This document shows positions 1-10,094 of a stretch of 64,000 bases of DNA, one piece after another. The first letter of the stretch is position 1, and every line of letters begins with the position of its first letter. This stretch comes from Molanna angustata (lineage: Eukaryota > Arthropoda > Insecta > Trichoptera > Molannidae). The DNA is taken from contig OY754982.1 of NCBI GenBank assembly GCA_963576475.1, forward strand, positions 19,349,717-19,413,716. The letters run 5' to 3'. The translations under genes and the position numbers were made by a program. The notes under the pieces were generated by a model. It was not told the DNA's origin and did no database searches. It saw only the letters and a list, made by a program, of their open reading frames with translations.

Positions 1-41
1 TCTATCGTTTTATATTTCTATTAAGAGTTTATAGTAGACAT

Positions 42-218
42 GTCGAGAGAATGGGAGACAATCGACTACCCAAAATTGTCTCCAAGGAAGTCCCGGAGGT
101 TTGTAGAGCAAGGTGGAGACCAGCAAAAAGATCGAGTGACAGCTGGACATCCAGATCACAAGAGGCAGTCTCCGACTGGAAAATCAGGCCTTCGGCCTAA
201 AACCAGAGATAGAAGAGT
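42..218 (+). pseudogene. LINE reverse transcriptase C-terminal remnant
   Basis: In the frame starting at 42 the DNA reads VERMGDNRLPKIVSKEV..., then an arginine-rich stretch and SQEAVSDW, and ends at a TAA near 216-218. The pattern R-M-x-D-N-R-L-P-K followed by a basic segment and an x-EAV-x-W ending is typical of the post-RT C-terminal tail of endonuclease/reverse-transcriptase LINEs (RTE-like or Jockey-like) in insects. Only about 59 codons remain, with no RT core, so this is a 5'-truncated dead fragment. A different frame is also open from 40 to 225 but gives no family pattern. Family assignment is inference from the motif only. Confidence 0.4.
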
Positions 219-600
219 AGGCTAAATAGTAAATTTTGACTATCTTTTCTCCAGTACTTGAACATCTTTATTGTAATGCATGAGTTTTTTTGACTATCTT
301 CACGAATATATTGTATAGGTATCACAGATTTGGTGAGGTACAATATTTGTTCGTGTTTTATACATTAGAAGATAATACGAGTGTATATTTAAGAAAATAC
401 CGTATGCCCATGGTCATAGGCTATAGACCTTAAGTAAATGATTTATTGCAATTTCAATGTAATGTATTATTTACATTTTTTTATTTTCTAGCTTATTGTC
501 TTATTAAAAACATGTTTCATTACAATTAACTATGATTTAAAAAATAATAATTATAGCATGATTTCATCTTGAATATAAGGTTTTTGTAATATACTTTAAG
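219..600. other. AT-rich stretch without recognisable feature
   Basis: Low-complexity AT-rich DNA with no open frame of note, no tRNA boxes and no repeat shared with other parts of the window that I could see. It may include the 3' untranslated tail of the LINE remnant just upstream. Confidence 0.5.
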
Positions 601-808
601 TGTTTTTTCAACAGATTTTTAATTGTCTCAATAGAGACGAAGTTGGAATATTTACTGTAGGAGAACCGGGAAATCAAGGCAGCTACATTTCCCGGTTCTC
701 CTACAGTAAATATTCCAACTTCGTCTCTATTGAGATAATTAAAAATCCGTTAAAAAATATCTTTGACTCCCGACAGGGAAAAAAAATCCAATGTTTGCGC
801 ATAACCAT
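601..808. repeat. Foldback family copy 1: short hairpin plus outer end
   Basis: Bases 601-674 and 687-760 are inverted repeats of about 74 bp around a 12-base spacer (caaggcagctac). The arms carry the family landmarks TCTCAATAGAGACGAAGTTG and GGAGAACCGGGAAAT. They are followed by the outer-end sequence ACTCCCGACAGGG and AATCCAATGTTTGCGCATA, which stops abruptly at about 808 against LINE sequence. The internal body of longer copies is missing, so this is an internally deleted, hairpin-only copy. A transcript would fold into a stem of about 70 bp. Confidence 0.85.
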
Positions 809-2200
809 CGCTCCTTAACCATCCCAATTTATCATATTTTTAAAAAGTCACTATCCAACGGTACATTTCCTGATAAATGGAAACAGGCATTAGTTACTCC
901 TATACCTAAGAGTGGGAACCTGAAAGATGTTTCAAATTACCGACCAGTTTCCAAATTGCCCATTTTGAGTAAACTCTTGGAAAAGATCGTGTACGATCAA
1001 ATGTACTTTGCGGTCAAACTCCATTTAGATCCTAAACAACATGGTTTTGTTAGGGGACGTTCTACTAATACAAATTTAAATGTCTTTCTAAACGAAATTC
1101 ATGACAACCTTGATAACAAAAGACAAACTGACGCAATATATACAGACTACTCAAAAGCCTTTGATAAAGTGGACCATCTAATTCTGACTAAGAAACTAAA
1201 ACTTTTGGGTATACACGGTGATCTTCTTAGGTGGCTAAAATCATACCTTATTAATAGAAGCCAAATAGTAGAGTACGGTGGTCATCTATCGTCTGCAACA
1301 CAGGTGCCATCGGGTGTACCTCAAGGTTCCCATTTGGGGCCTCTCTTATTTAATATTTACATACATGACATTGGATTATGCTTCAGGAACAGTAATTACA
1401 TATTATACGCTGACGATATGAAAATCTACAAAACTGTTATAGACATTACTGACTGTGAGGACTTGCAACTTGACCTTGATAGACTAACTTCTTATTGTGT
1501 CTTGAATAAGCTGTTACTAAATGTAAAAAAATGTCACTCCATTACATTCTCTAGGAAAAAGAGTACAATACAATACACATACACAATCTATAGGGAGGCG
1601 ATTGATAAGAAATCAGACTGTAGAGACTTAGGTATACAACTGGACAGTAAACTTTTATTTGACAAACACATTGACACAATTACACTGAAAGCTTATAAAA
1701 TGTTGGGATTCCTGATGAGAGTATGCAAACCATTCACACAAGTGAAAACATTTATCTTACTATATAACACAATTGTTAGAAGTCAATTGGAACATGCATC
1801 AGTCAACTGGAATCCACAATATAATATTTATATTAACAATATAGAACGAATACAACAAATATTTTTGAAACATATGAAGTACAAATTTGGTAATAACTAC
1901 AAACATGAATTGCAGACTTTACAGACAAGACGAAGGACCTCAGACTTAATGTACCTTTATGACATAATAAACTTCAATATTGACTGTACAGACCTTCTGA
2001 AAATTATTAACTTCAACATACCAAACAGACGAACAAGACACACCTCAACGTTCTTTTTAGACAAAAAAAACACTAATGCCGCTCGAAATTCGCCATTGTA
2101 CCGATGCCTTACCACGTATAATAATTTGGAAAAGATCAGGTCCGTGGACATATTCTGTATGTCCAGGACTCTTTTCAGGAGCCACGTTAGACAGGAATAA
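809..2200 (+). CDS. Non-LTR retrotransposon reverse transcriptase (5'-truncated)
   Basis: An open frame of about 463 codons encodes most of a LINE reverse transcriptase. Counting from an ATG at 791 that lies in the adjoining repeat, the conserved RT blocks are NYRPVS (residues 49-54), HGFVRGRST (84-92), TDYSKAFD with the first catalytic Asp (118-125), SGVPQGSHLGPLL (174-186) and YADD with the catalytic Asp pair (206-209). The thumb and C-terminal region follow, with LLYNTIVRSQLEHASVNWNP. The endonuclease domain and the first RT block are absent, and the frame begins at a junction with the foldback repeat, so the ATG at 791 is not a native start. No stop or frameshift is seen inside. The domain order fits the Jockey/I/CR1 group; the clade is not settled. 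It has RT motifs but cannot be autonomous. Confidence 0.85.
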   Translation, partial: RSLTIPIYHIFKKSLSNGTFPDKWKQALVTPIPKSGNLKDVSNYRPVSKLPILSKLLEKIVYDQMYFAVKLHLDPKQHGFVRGRSTNTNLNVFLNEIHDNLDNKRQTDAIYTDYSKAFDKVDHLILTKKLKLLGIHGDLLRWLKSYLINRSQIVEYGGHLSSATQVPSGVPQGSHLGPLLFNIYIHDIGLCFRNSNYILYADDMKIYKTVIDITDCEDLQLDLDRLTSYCVLNKLLLNVKKCHSITFSRKKSTIQYTYTIYREAIDKKSDCRDLGIQLDSKLLFDKHIDTITLKAYKMLGFLMRVCKPFTQVKTFILLYNTIVRSQLEHASVNWNPQYNIYINNIERIQQIFLKHMKYKFGNNYKHELQTLQTRRRTSDLMYLYDIINFNIDCTDLLKIINFNIPNRRTRHTSTFFLDKKNTNAARNSPLYRCLTTYNNLEKIRSVDIFCMSRTLFRSHVRQE

Positions 2201-2360
2201 TAATTTTTTTTTTATTACCAGTAGTGAGTACAATGCACCATGAAATCAAAGGTGGGCTGATTAAGTTACAATTACTTATGTTGCTTACAATTACTTATGT
2301 TATATTTGTTTAAAAAAATATTATTGTACGTTGCCCATTTTTTCAAATAAAATAAAAAAA
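2201..2360 (+). other. Probable 3' UTR of the upstream LINE
   Basis: Directly after the TAA at 2198-2200 there is about 150 bp of non-coding DNA. It contains a short tandem duplication of ACAATTACTTATGTT and then an A-rich AAATAAAATAAAAAAAT run near 2345-2361 containing AATAAA. I read this as the LINE 3' end; the exact end is uncertain. Confidence 0.4.
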
Positions 2361-3534
2361 TATGCAATAATAAAAATATTCGATACTTTAAGTGGTTTAG
2401 GCACCGTATTACACGTGAGCAAAAAGTATATATTTATTACAATTTTACAAAAAAAAAGTGTTTTTGATGGAAAGGAATGTACATAACCTCAATGACTGAA
2501 TAAATGTGAGTGAGGCGAATAATATTTGTAAAGACAGAAAGTCATCGCGCTCAGTTTCCCCTGCAACTTTGTTATGAACATTTTTTATGTCCAATATTTG
2601 GCCCCTTATACCTGTAGTTTGCTGTCTGGGGTCTTTTATTGTTTAAATTGTGTAAATAAAAACTAGTATTTTATTTATAAAATATTGTATAAGGATACAT
2701 TATATATTCTAAAAAAAGGACTCATACATCACATTCCCTAAATTAAGCATAAATGCTTTGTACTATATATGCTGTCTTGCAGTCTCTGGATTATCAATCC
2801 TGGGCACTTACCGCTCTGTCACCAACTCATTTATTCCAACTCAAAAGGTGTGTTGATATTTATTTATCTACATATGTTTTATTAAGTTGTAATTTACGTC
2901 AGTTTCCATATTTGTTTAACTTGTAATTTCCTATAAGTTTTCGGGCAGTACCAGGAACACGACACAGCCTATGGTTCTGGATCGCTTCAGGGAAGATGTA
3001 GAAAGTTAGTTCTGCTAGGGTCATCTCTATCTATGGGCTAATCGGACTGTTTTGTTGTGATTGCCTTCACATGTCCTTCCTACGGTCGTGACCTTTTATA
3101 TATTATTATTGTATTCCCTGTAACTTTGTAAAGGTTGTAAATGTACCTATTAGGGACTTATAGGAAGCTACATGGATGTAGAGAGATCCACCCAAAAGTT
3201 GTGTCTTAGTTGCGATTTTAGACGTGATACGTGGTAATAGTGTATTTTGATCTTGTTTCTATCTAAAGGAGAAAACCTACTCAACCTTACACGTGTGTCA
3301 TTTATCTATTAATTTACTCGTATAAATCTTTTTGTTGGGTTCGACAAATATAATAGTGCAGGTGACAGTTTTAAGCATTGTTGCTAAGGTCAGGAAGAAA
3401 GTGACACGCAATATGCTTTACAACGTCGAACGTCAAGTGATTATATTGATTGATACAAACTAGAGTATTTGTCTGCTCTCAAATTGGTTTGTGTATAGGT
3501 GATAACACCCGCACGATATCACGTTGAACGCAGA
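2361..3534. other. Gene-free AT-rich stretch
   Basis: No convincing open frame. The part from about 2940 to 3090 is less AT-rich and looks like decayed repeat DNA, but I cannot assign it to a family. Confidence 0.4.
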
Positions 3535-3960
3535 CCGCCAAATACAAATACGGTGAACCAAGCAATCTCCGTGGATCTTCCTCATCTTACATCCAGAGGA
3601 AGACCAAAGAATTCCTGGATCGTATAAAGACGAAAGAAATTACAGAGACATGCCCTAGGTAAATACATGATACAGGACAGAAGGACCTAAAATTTAACGA
3701 CAAGTAGAACTGACCCCAACAGTAAGTACAGACAAAGAGTTGGGAAATAGCAAGGGAGAAGAATATGTGATATCACCCGCATACTTTCTTTTGGCGAACC
3801 CTACATCCATCTGTTTAATTATTTTAATATAATGATCTGTATGTATGACGCGATGCATGAGAAGGAAAACGGTATATCAAGATATCTGGGGTTCGCTTCT
3901 CTTTGCTAACCCCAAACAGGGAAACTGTGTGATGGTTTGTATGTATGATGTGTTTTAAGC
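3535..3960 (+). pseudogene. Decayed LINE 3' remnants
   Basis: Around 3595 the DNA reads RGRPKNSWI, a basic G-R-P-x-x-W motif usual in the C-terminal tail of LINE polyproteins. At about 3850-3950 a second piece reads TRCMRRKT..YQDIWGSLLFANP and ends in GTGATGGTTTGTATGTATGA. This matches, with many changes, the end of the SAYPVRDMA LINE family found elsewhere in this window: a C-M-R-R block, a Trp-Gly/Arg-Ser block, an A-N/Y-P block, then GTGATGGTATGTATG. Stops and frameshifts are frequent. Both calls are weak and rest on short motifs. Confidence 0.3.
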
Positions 3961-4264
3961 TATTGCATATTTTTTAAATATATTTTACAAAATCGTACAG
4001 TTGAATATTATTAGTAACTAGTTTATTCATTATTTTCAATTCCATTTGCCAAAGTAATTAAAAAAATAATTTTTCGTCGTATACCTATCTGTTTATCTTC
4101 TTTTCAAGTAGGTACAATCAGCTAGACTTTAGGTGATGTATTCTCAATCAGGGAAAGAAGTTAAGTTTTTTTTATGAAATTAAATTATTCTTATAATTCT
4201 TGTTGAAATTTTTCTTCCTGTGTTCATTTGTTTCTTTCTTCCTTGATGTGATCAGTCTATTTAT

Positions 4265-4560
4265 TAATTGATATCGAGAGAAGAGTTATGGAAGGAAACA
4301 GGAGTGGATGGAGCACTTAAATTAGTTATAAATGATCGCAACATATTAAAATAAGCCATTCAATGAATGAAGAACGCCTGTCAATGAAAATATCAGTACA
4401 TTGCGGACAGGAATGGAAGAAAGGGATGGCACGACCATGTGAATGATATTTTGAAAGACGGAAATGTTAGAAGCGTGAACAACAGACGAACATGTATGGG
4501 ACGATGCATGAATGTTAATGCAGCGATGAATGTGTGCCAATAGGAGGCAGTACTGCCTTG
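4265..4560 (+). pseudogene. SAYPVRDMA-family LINE fragment, internally deleted
   Basis: The stretch starts with GAGAGAAGAGTTATGG, the same words found in the copy at 46445-47019 (read on the minus strand), and continues through AATGATCGCAACATAT as in the 10.1 kb copy. It then skips the central part and resumes at AATGAAGAACGCCTG, followed by GGATGGCACGACCATGTGAATGATATTTTG (shown here only as a pattern: GWHDHVNDIL) and NNRRTCMGRCMNV. The WRSV...SAYPVR end is lost. It is a broken copy with at least one internal deletion and no intact frame. Confidence 0.7.
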
Positions 4561-4759
4561 AATTACGCACTGGTTGGTTGTGCTAATTCACCTACAGACC
4601 CGTGTTCAATCAGTTCAATTCAAGGAACACATCCTACAATTGTGCACCGGTTCGCAGCGTAAATTGTCTTTCCAAACATGTTTAAGGCGAGACAAATATG
4701 TACTGAAAGCAGCCAAACTCAGAAGAAAGCCGTAGAGCTAGAATTTAATAAAGTATATT

Positions 4760-6165
4760 AATATTTTTTGAATATTTTTATTATTGCATATGCGCAAACA
4801 TTGGATTTTTTTCCCTGTCGGGAGTCAAAGATATTTTTTAACAGATTTTTAATTATCTCAATAGAGACGAAGTTGGAATATTTATTGTAGGAGAACCGGG
4901 AAATCAAGGCACCTACAGGGCTTACGACCTGTCATCGGCTGGTTTACGTGATCACTTTATGCGCTTGCGCAACGTTCACCAATTATGCCTTTTAATGAGA
5001 TCCCTATCAATTCAATTTTGAAAGTTCTATATATTGTAATACTGAAATTCTTTTCGCTTGAAAATAAGGAATTTTTACTACAGCCATCTATGGGTGAAAT
5101 TATGAACAACAATCTTATTATTTTTATTTATTTTGTTGGAACGCCATCTATTGAGAGAATTGGTTTTTTGTAAATAATGAAAGCCACAATTCTTATATCT
5201 GAGGTGACAATGCATTTTTCGCATAGAAGTCACCCCTGAATTGCGCCAGACTTATAAGGTCATTTTTGTCTTATTTACCTACTTGTACCAATGTGTAAGT
5301 AATCGAATATTTTTATTATTGCATATGCGCAAACATTGGATTTTTTTCCCTGTCGGGAGTCAAAGATATTTTTTAACAGATTTTTAATTATCTCAATAGA
5401 GACGAAGTTGGAATATTTATTGTAGGAGAACCGGGAAATCAAGGCACCTACAGCGCTTACGACCTGTCATCGGCTGGTTTACGTGATCACTTTATGCGCT
5501 TGCGCAACGTTCACCAATTATGCCTTTTAATGAGATCCCTATCAATTCAATTTTGAAAGTTCTATATATTGTTATACTGAAATTCTTTTCGCTTGAAAAT
5601 AAGGAATTTTTACTACAGCCATCTACACTCCCGACAGGGAAAAAAATCCAATGTTTGCGCATATGCAATAATAAAAATATTCGATTACTTACACATTGGT
5701 ACAAGTAGGTAAATAAGACAAAATGACCTTATAAGTCTGGCGCAATTCAGGGGTGACTTCTATGCGAAAAATGCATTGTCACCTCAGATATAAGAATTGT
5801 GGCTTTCATTATTTACAAAAAACCAATTCTCTCAATAGATGGCGTTCCAACAAAATAAATAAAAATAATAAGATTGTTGTTCATAATTTCACCCATAGAT
5901 GGCTGTAGTAAAAATTCCTTATTTTCAAGCGAAAAGAATTTCAGTATTACAATATATAGAACTTTCAAAATTGAATTGATAGGGATCTCATTAAAAGGCA
6001 TAATTGGTGAACGTTGCGCAAGCGCATAAAGTGATCACGTAAACCAGCCGATGACAGGTCGTAAGCCCTGTAGGTGCCTTGATTTCCCGGTTCTCCTACA
6101 ATAAATATTCCAACTTCGTCTCTATTGAGATAATTAAAAATCTGTTAAAAAATATTTTTTGAATA
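4760..6165. repeat. Foldback family copy 2: compound palindrome with flanking direct repeat
   Basis: Left arm 4767-5305 and right arm about 5690-6155 are reverse complements; for example, the 62-codon open stretches at 4985-5173 (+) and 5813-6001 (-) translate identically. Between them (5305-5690) lies a shorter second unit that has the outer-end sequence (GCATATGCGCAAACATTGG) at both sides in inverted orientation. The whole block is bounded by the 15-base direct repeat aatattttttgaata at 4760-4774 and 6151-6165, which looks like a target-site duplication. Body landmarks include GCCATCTAT twice, GATCACTTTATGCGCTTGCG and GGCGCAATTCAGGGGTGA. No protein of known family is encoded. Confidence 0.85.
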
Positions 6166-8595
6166 AAAATCATGAGTTGTATTCATAATTACCAAAAGTT
6201 TGGTAAGAATAGGCTAGTTTTGTATGTATGTAATTCGGGGCAGTATATGCCTAATATTAAAAACGACAAAGGAAATACGCGAAAGGACAAGTAAAGGGGA
6301 TGGTGTCATCTACATATAGTCTCGCTCTCGAGCATTGAGAAGCAGGACAAACTCCAGCAAAATTAGTGTTCTTTTAGCAAAAGATCCAACTTTTTAGTCT
6401 ACTAATTTCAGCTGAAAAAACTGTCTGCTATGATATTCTTTGAGTTAGAAGAAGAGACTGCATTGCCAGTTTATTTCGAATGGCAGGTGAAGAGGGTTTG
6501 CTTTAAAACCAAAAGCTTTTCTGTGTATTTATTGACTTGAAATATAAAATACTCTTGGCTGTACCTAATTAAATTTAATTATTATTTGTTTCATTGCTTT
6601 CTTAATATTTTACTTCACTTTACCTTTTAAAACAGTTATATTTCTTTCTATGTTTTCCCTTAGTTTAATCAATAAATTTATAGCCCGGTACCAACAACAT
6701 CACAAGTTTTTTAATGTAGACAACGAAGAGTGAAATTTCAAAGAAACGAATATTTCATTCTCGGTATCCTCAAAGAAAATCTTATTAGAAAAGTTGGCAA
6801 CCCTTGCTTATATTAACTTTGCTTTGTCAAGAGATCTGTAGAAAATATTTCATTACTCCTTCTCTCGCAGAATCCTTTGGATACTTCTCTTTTCTTCTAT
6901 TTTCTCCGCCGATCCACTTCCGTTCTTCCCTCTGTGAGTAGAAACAGTTGCTGACAGCTTGTTCTTCTCTAAAGCCCTCCCACATACACTTTCAAGACAC
7001 CTCTGTGGAAACATTACAAAGTCATTATTTTGTCTCTATTATAAAGAAATATTTTAATTACTTCCCCGTGTGTTGGCGTCACAGTTAATTTTCATCAAAA
7101 GGTAAACGATCGTTTCTGTGACAAATATTAAAATTACATTTTCATTGTAATTATTTTAAATAGGCCACTGACGACAATTTGCGAATAAATGTTCTTCTTG
7201 ATTTCAACGAATTTATATAAAATAAGTATATTTTTATTTGTGCTCATTAAATGTTGATATTTATTTAAAAAAAACATTATCCCACAGCTTCATTTTAATC
7301 ATTTTAGGAAACTGTCGTATAACTTATTTATCAACTATCGAATTTTTGTATCGTTTATTTAGTTCATGTGTATTTTTTTACGTTTCAATTGCATGAAAAT
7401 CTCTGGTAAAAATTCTGTGGAGTAAAACTACTTAAAAACTTTCAGATGTTGTAGAGTCAAAGATTGTCCAAAACTATATAACCAATATCACTGTTGATAA
7501 CGTGATTTACTATACATAGTCATACTTACGATCCCATTCATGTTCAAGTTTAGCCATTAGAAGCGTGTTCAACCTTATTAATGGTGAAAAAAGCCGTGTT
7601 TGTCTCTATTGAGAAATAATTAATATCAGAGACTATAATATTATTGTTGTTTGAATTCGATTACACTTTCACATTTTAGTTAAATTAAGTATCCCACGAT
7701 AATACACTCATCGTTAACGGCCAACAGAATAACCCTTGGTATATGTATAATATTGTAGTGGTTTTTAAACCTTTCAGCACTTAATTACAAAGCATTGTCT
7801 AAGTTGCCGAGAAAAGGGAAATATATTTTATTCTCTGTTTATCCTCGGAATTATGTGACAGACCCTCTTTCCTTAGTGTAAAACTTCATAATTGTACCTG
7901 GGAAAGTTGCTGAATTAAATTTGGTCTATACGCGGAGTAGAGCGCGGCATAATCTTATCTATCCGTATAATTTATCGCCTCAAAGCTGTTGTAAGCTCAA
8001 TTTTAATTGTATTTATTAAGCCGAGATATTTCATTCGATGGAAACTATTACAGCAGAGATTGGTTCAAGACGAGAGAGAAAGAGAGAATCCTCCCATCCC
8101 TTCCCTCCCTCTGGACCGGGAAAATATTTATTACTTCTTGCAATACACATTCATCGTATAACTTGTAACTAATATTATCATCCGCTGATGCTTGGAATTT
8201 CCAATTTTCCTAAGATCCATTAAGAATTTCGCCGTTATTAATCGTGTATACCAAATAAATTACGGCAGTTAGAATGCTGGCAAATGAATTACTTATTGTT
8301 TGTTCTAACTGTAACAAAACCATACCTACTTATCCAGTATTTAATTTTCCGTGTACCTATATACTTTCACTCAATCTAGTTTATCGACCAAGCATTCTTG
8401 AAAGGAGTCCACTTTTTTTTACAACTTATTTTTTTTCGATGTGCTTTACACGAAACGCTTCATCACTTGTAACAAGCAAAACTAACGGCATCTTGTACTT
8501 TAATTCAAAAATGTACAATGTAGGTAATGCAACGCAATGTATATTTTTTTTGCCTGTGATATAAAACGAAATGTTCACTATTTCCACATTTTTTT
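6166..8595. other. Gene-free AT-rich stretch
   Basis: No coding pattern recognised. A short word at about 7590-7612 (GTCTCTATTGAGA) may be a trace of the foldback family. Purine- and pyrimidine-rich runs occur near 6890-6940 and 8075-8115. The open stretch 8274-8564 is AT-driven and shows no family. Confidence 0.45.
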
Positions 8596-8599
8596 TTCA

Positions 8600-9039
8600 A
8601 AATTCAAACATGCGAAACTTCTATGCGAAAAATAATATTGTCACCTCAGATATAAGAATTGTAACTTTCATTATTTACAAAAAAAAAAAACCAATTCTCT
8701 CAATAGATGGCGTTACAACAAAATAAATAAAAAATAATAAGATTGTTGTTCATAATTTCACCCATAGAACTTTCAAAATTGAATTGATAGGGATCTCATT
8801 AAAAAGGCATAATTGGTGAACGTTGCGCAAGCGCATAAAGTGATCACGTAAACCAGCCGATGACAGGTCGTAAGCCCTGTAGGTGCCTTGATTTCCCGGT
8901 TCTCCTACAATAAATATTCCAACTTCGTCTCTATTGAGATAATTAAAAATCTGTTAAAAAATATCTTTGACTCCCGACAGGGAAAAAAATCCAATGTTTG
9001 CGCATATGCAATAATTAAAATATTCGAAAATTCAAACAG
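8600..9039. repeat. Foldback family copy 3, flanked by 12-bp direct repeats
   Basis: A single-unit copy with the outer end at the right (CCAATGTTTGCGCATATGC, about 8993-9011). It is flanked by aaaattcaaaca at about 8600-8611 and 9028-9039. Compared with the right arm of copy 2, it lacks the segment between CCCATAG and AACTTTC (join near 8766), a deletion between two ATAG words. The left side ends within the body at TGCGAAACTTCTATGCG, so this copy is truncated at the end opposite the conserved outer end. Confidence 0.8.
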
Positions 9040-9440
9040 TTTTTATTTGTTGTTTTCTAAACGAATGCCACGATTTTTTTGTTGCTAATGAAAAAATAAT
9101 GCCGTTATCAAAAGACTATTTATTTTTTGCATGATTTAGTAAAATAATCTTTTATTTTAATTTTAAAAATATTGAAAAATAGTATTTTGAATCATGACTT
9201 TAATATAAGCTATTGACTATATCCATGAATACAAATAAAATTTTCACTTTGTTTTACAAATCAATTGATAAATAATATAAATTGAATGAATAAATCAATA
9301 CCTTGTCTTCTTCTCCATCAACCCTCGCCTCCAATTTATCGTGCCCTCTGAGAGTCTTCTTCTAATTCTGTGTTCTTAGCAGCTGTGTCCTTCCCACTTT
9401 CATACTCCCATCGTTACTTTAACCGACGACGGATTTAAAT
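9040..9440. other. Gene-free stretch
   Basis: AT-rich DNA with a less AT-rich patch at 9300-9430 that shows no recognisable coding pattern. Confidence 0.4.
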
Positions 9441-9500
9441 CTATAATAATAATAATAATTATTTATTCATCGATATATTGTACTTTACATACATTATGAA
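9441..9500 (-). repeat. Retroelement 3'-end-like repeat with (TTA)n tail
   Basis: AATAATAATAATTATTTATTCATCGATATATTGTACTTTACATACAT-like DNA is shared with 46335-46400, where it again starts with a run of ATA/AAT triplets. Read on the minus strand it is a common tail followed by (TTA)n, as expected for LINE or SINE 3' ends. Two copies only. Confidence 0.5.
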
Positions 9501-9654
9501 AAAAAACATATACAAACATTAAAATGTATAATCAAAACAAAGTATTGACAAATGTTTTATGAAATATATTATATCAATTCAACACCCATAAAAAATCATG
9601 TTTGTGAGTATTCACTTTGTGTATAAAAATGGATCCTGAATTTCAAAATACCAC

Positions 9655-9780
9655 TCAATACAAAAAATCTATAATATTTTTTCTAGTACTGTATATTGTA
9701 CATAGCACCTTTTTGTGTCGTATTCTCCAGGCATCGCCATCATTTACGGGGCCCAGGATCCTACGTAGCACTCTTCTGTA
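9655..9780 (-). pseudogene. LINE C-terminal fragment (R-I-x-G-P-V-N-D motif)
   Basis: On the minus strand the DNA reads NYRRVLRRILGPVNDGD-AWRIRHKKVL and stops at about 9655. The block R-x-L-R-x-I-(L/F/Y)-G-P-V-x-D followed by W-R-I-R-x-N/K is a well-known segment downstream of the RT core in insect endonuclease/reverse-transcriptase LINEs. The following KWAGH-type block is absent. The fragment abuts the MITE at 9786. Confidence 0.6.
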
Positions 9781-9785
9781 ATTTG

Positions 9786-9947
9786 TGGGGGCAAGTCTGG
9801 TCCAATTGGCGAAACCAAAACCCTTGTGATCATCCATACCATGGATAAAGTTTTCATATGGAGTTCTATGCCATCTAAAGATATTATAGAACTCCATATA
9901 ATAATTATATCCATAATATGGGTACTGTTGGACCAGACTTGCCCCCC
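9786..9947. mobile_element. Palindromic MITE (GGGGGCAAGTCTGGTCC ends), copy 1
   Basis: Left end GGGGGCAAGTCTGGTCCAAT and right end TTGGACCAGACTTGCCCCCC are terminal inverted repeats. The inner halves are also complementary: CATATGGAGTTCTAT against ATAGAACTCCATAT. The whole element therefore folds into one hairpin of about 160 bp. Related copies are at 26589, 31712 and 42535. It encodes nothing. No clear target-site duplication is seen, and the superfamily is not assigned. Confidence 0.85.
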
Positions 9948-10094
9948 TGGTCTACTTTAGTAATATTTCTTTCAGTAAAAAAAAACAACTTTGTTAATTC
10001 TCGAAATAAGTAGATAATGTTTAATCAATGAAAAAAACTTAGCTTTTGTGTACTTTTTACAATTTAGATAACTATAATATTTATCGTATATTTA

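Noticed and set aside
2940..3090. Possible LINE coding remnant
   Set aside because: Reads short semi-plausible peptides in several frames but no diagnostic motif; left as unassigned.
4985..5173. 62-codon open frame present three times (4985, 5520, 5813 minus)
   Set aside because: It recurs because it lies in the foldback repeat body; codon use is AT-driven, it has no domain, and it is destroyed in subfamily B.
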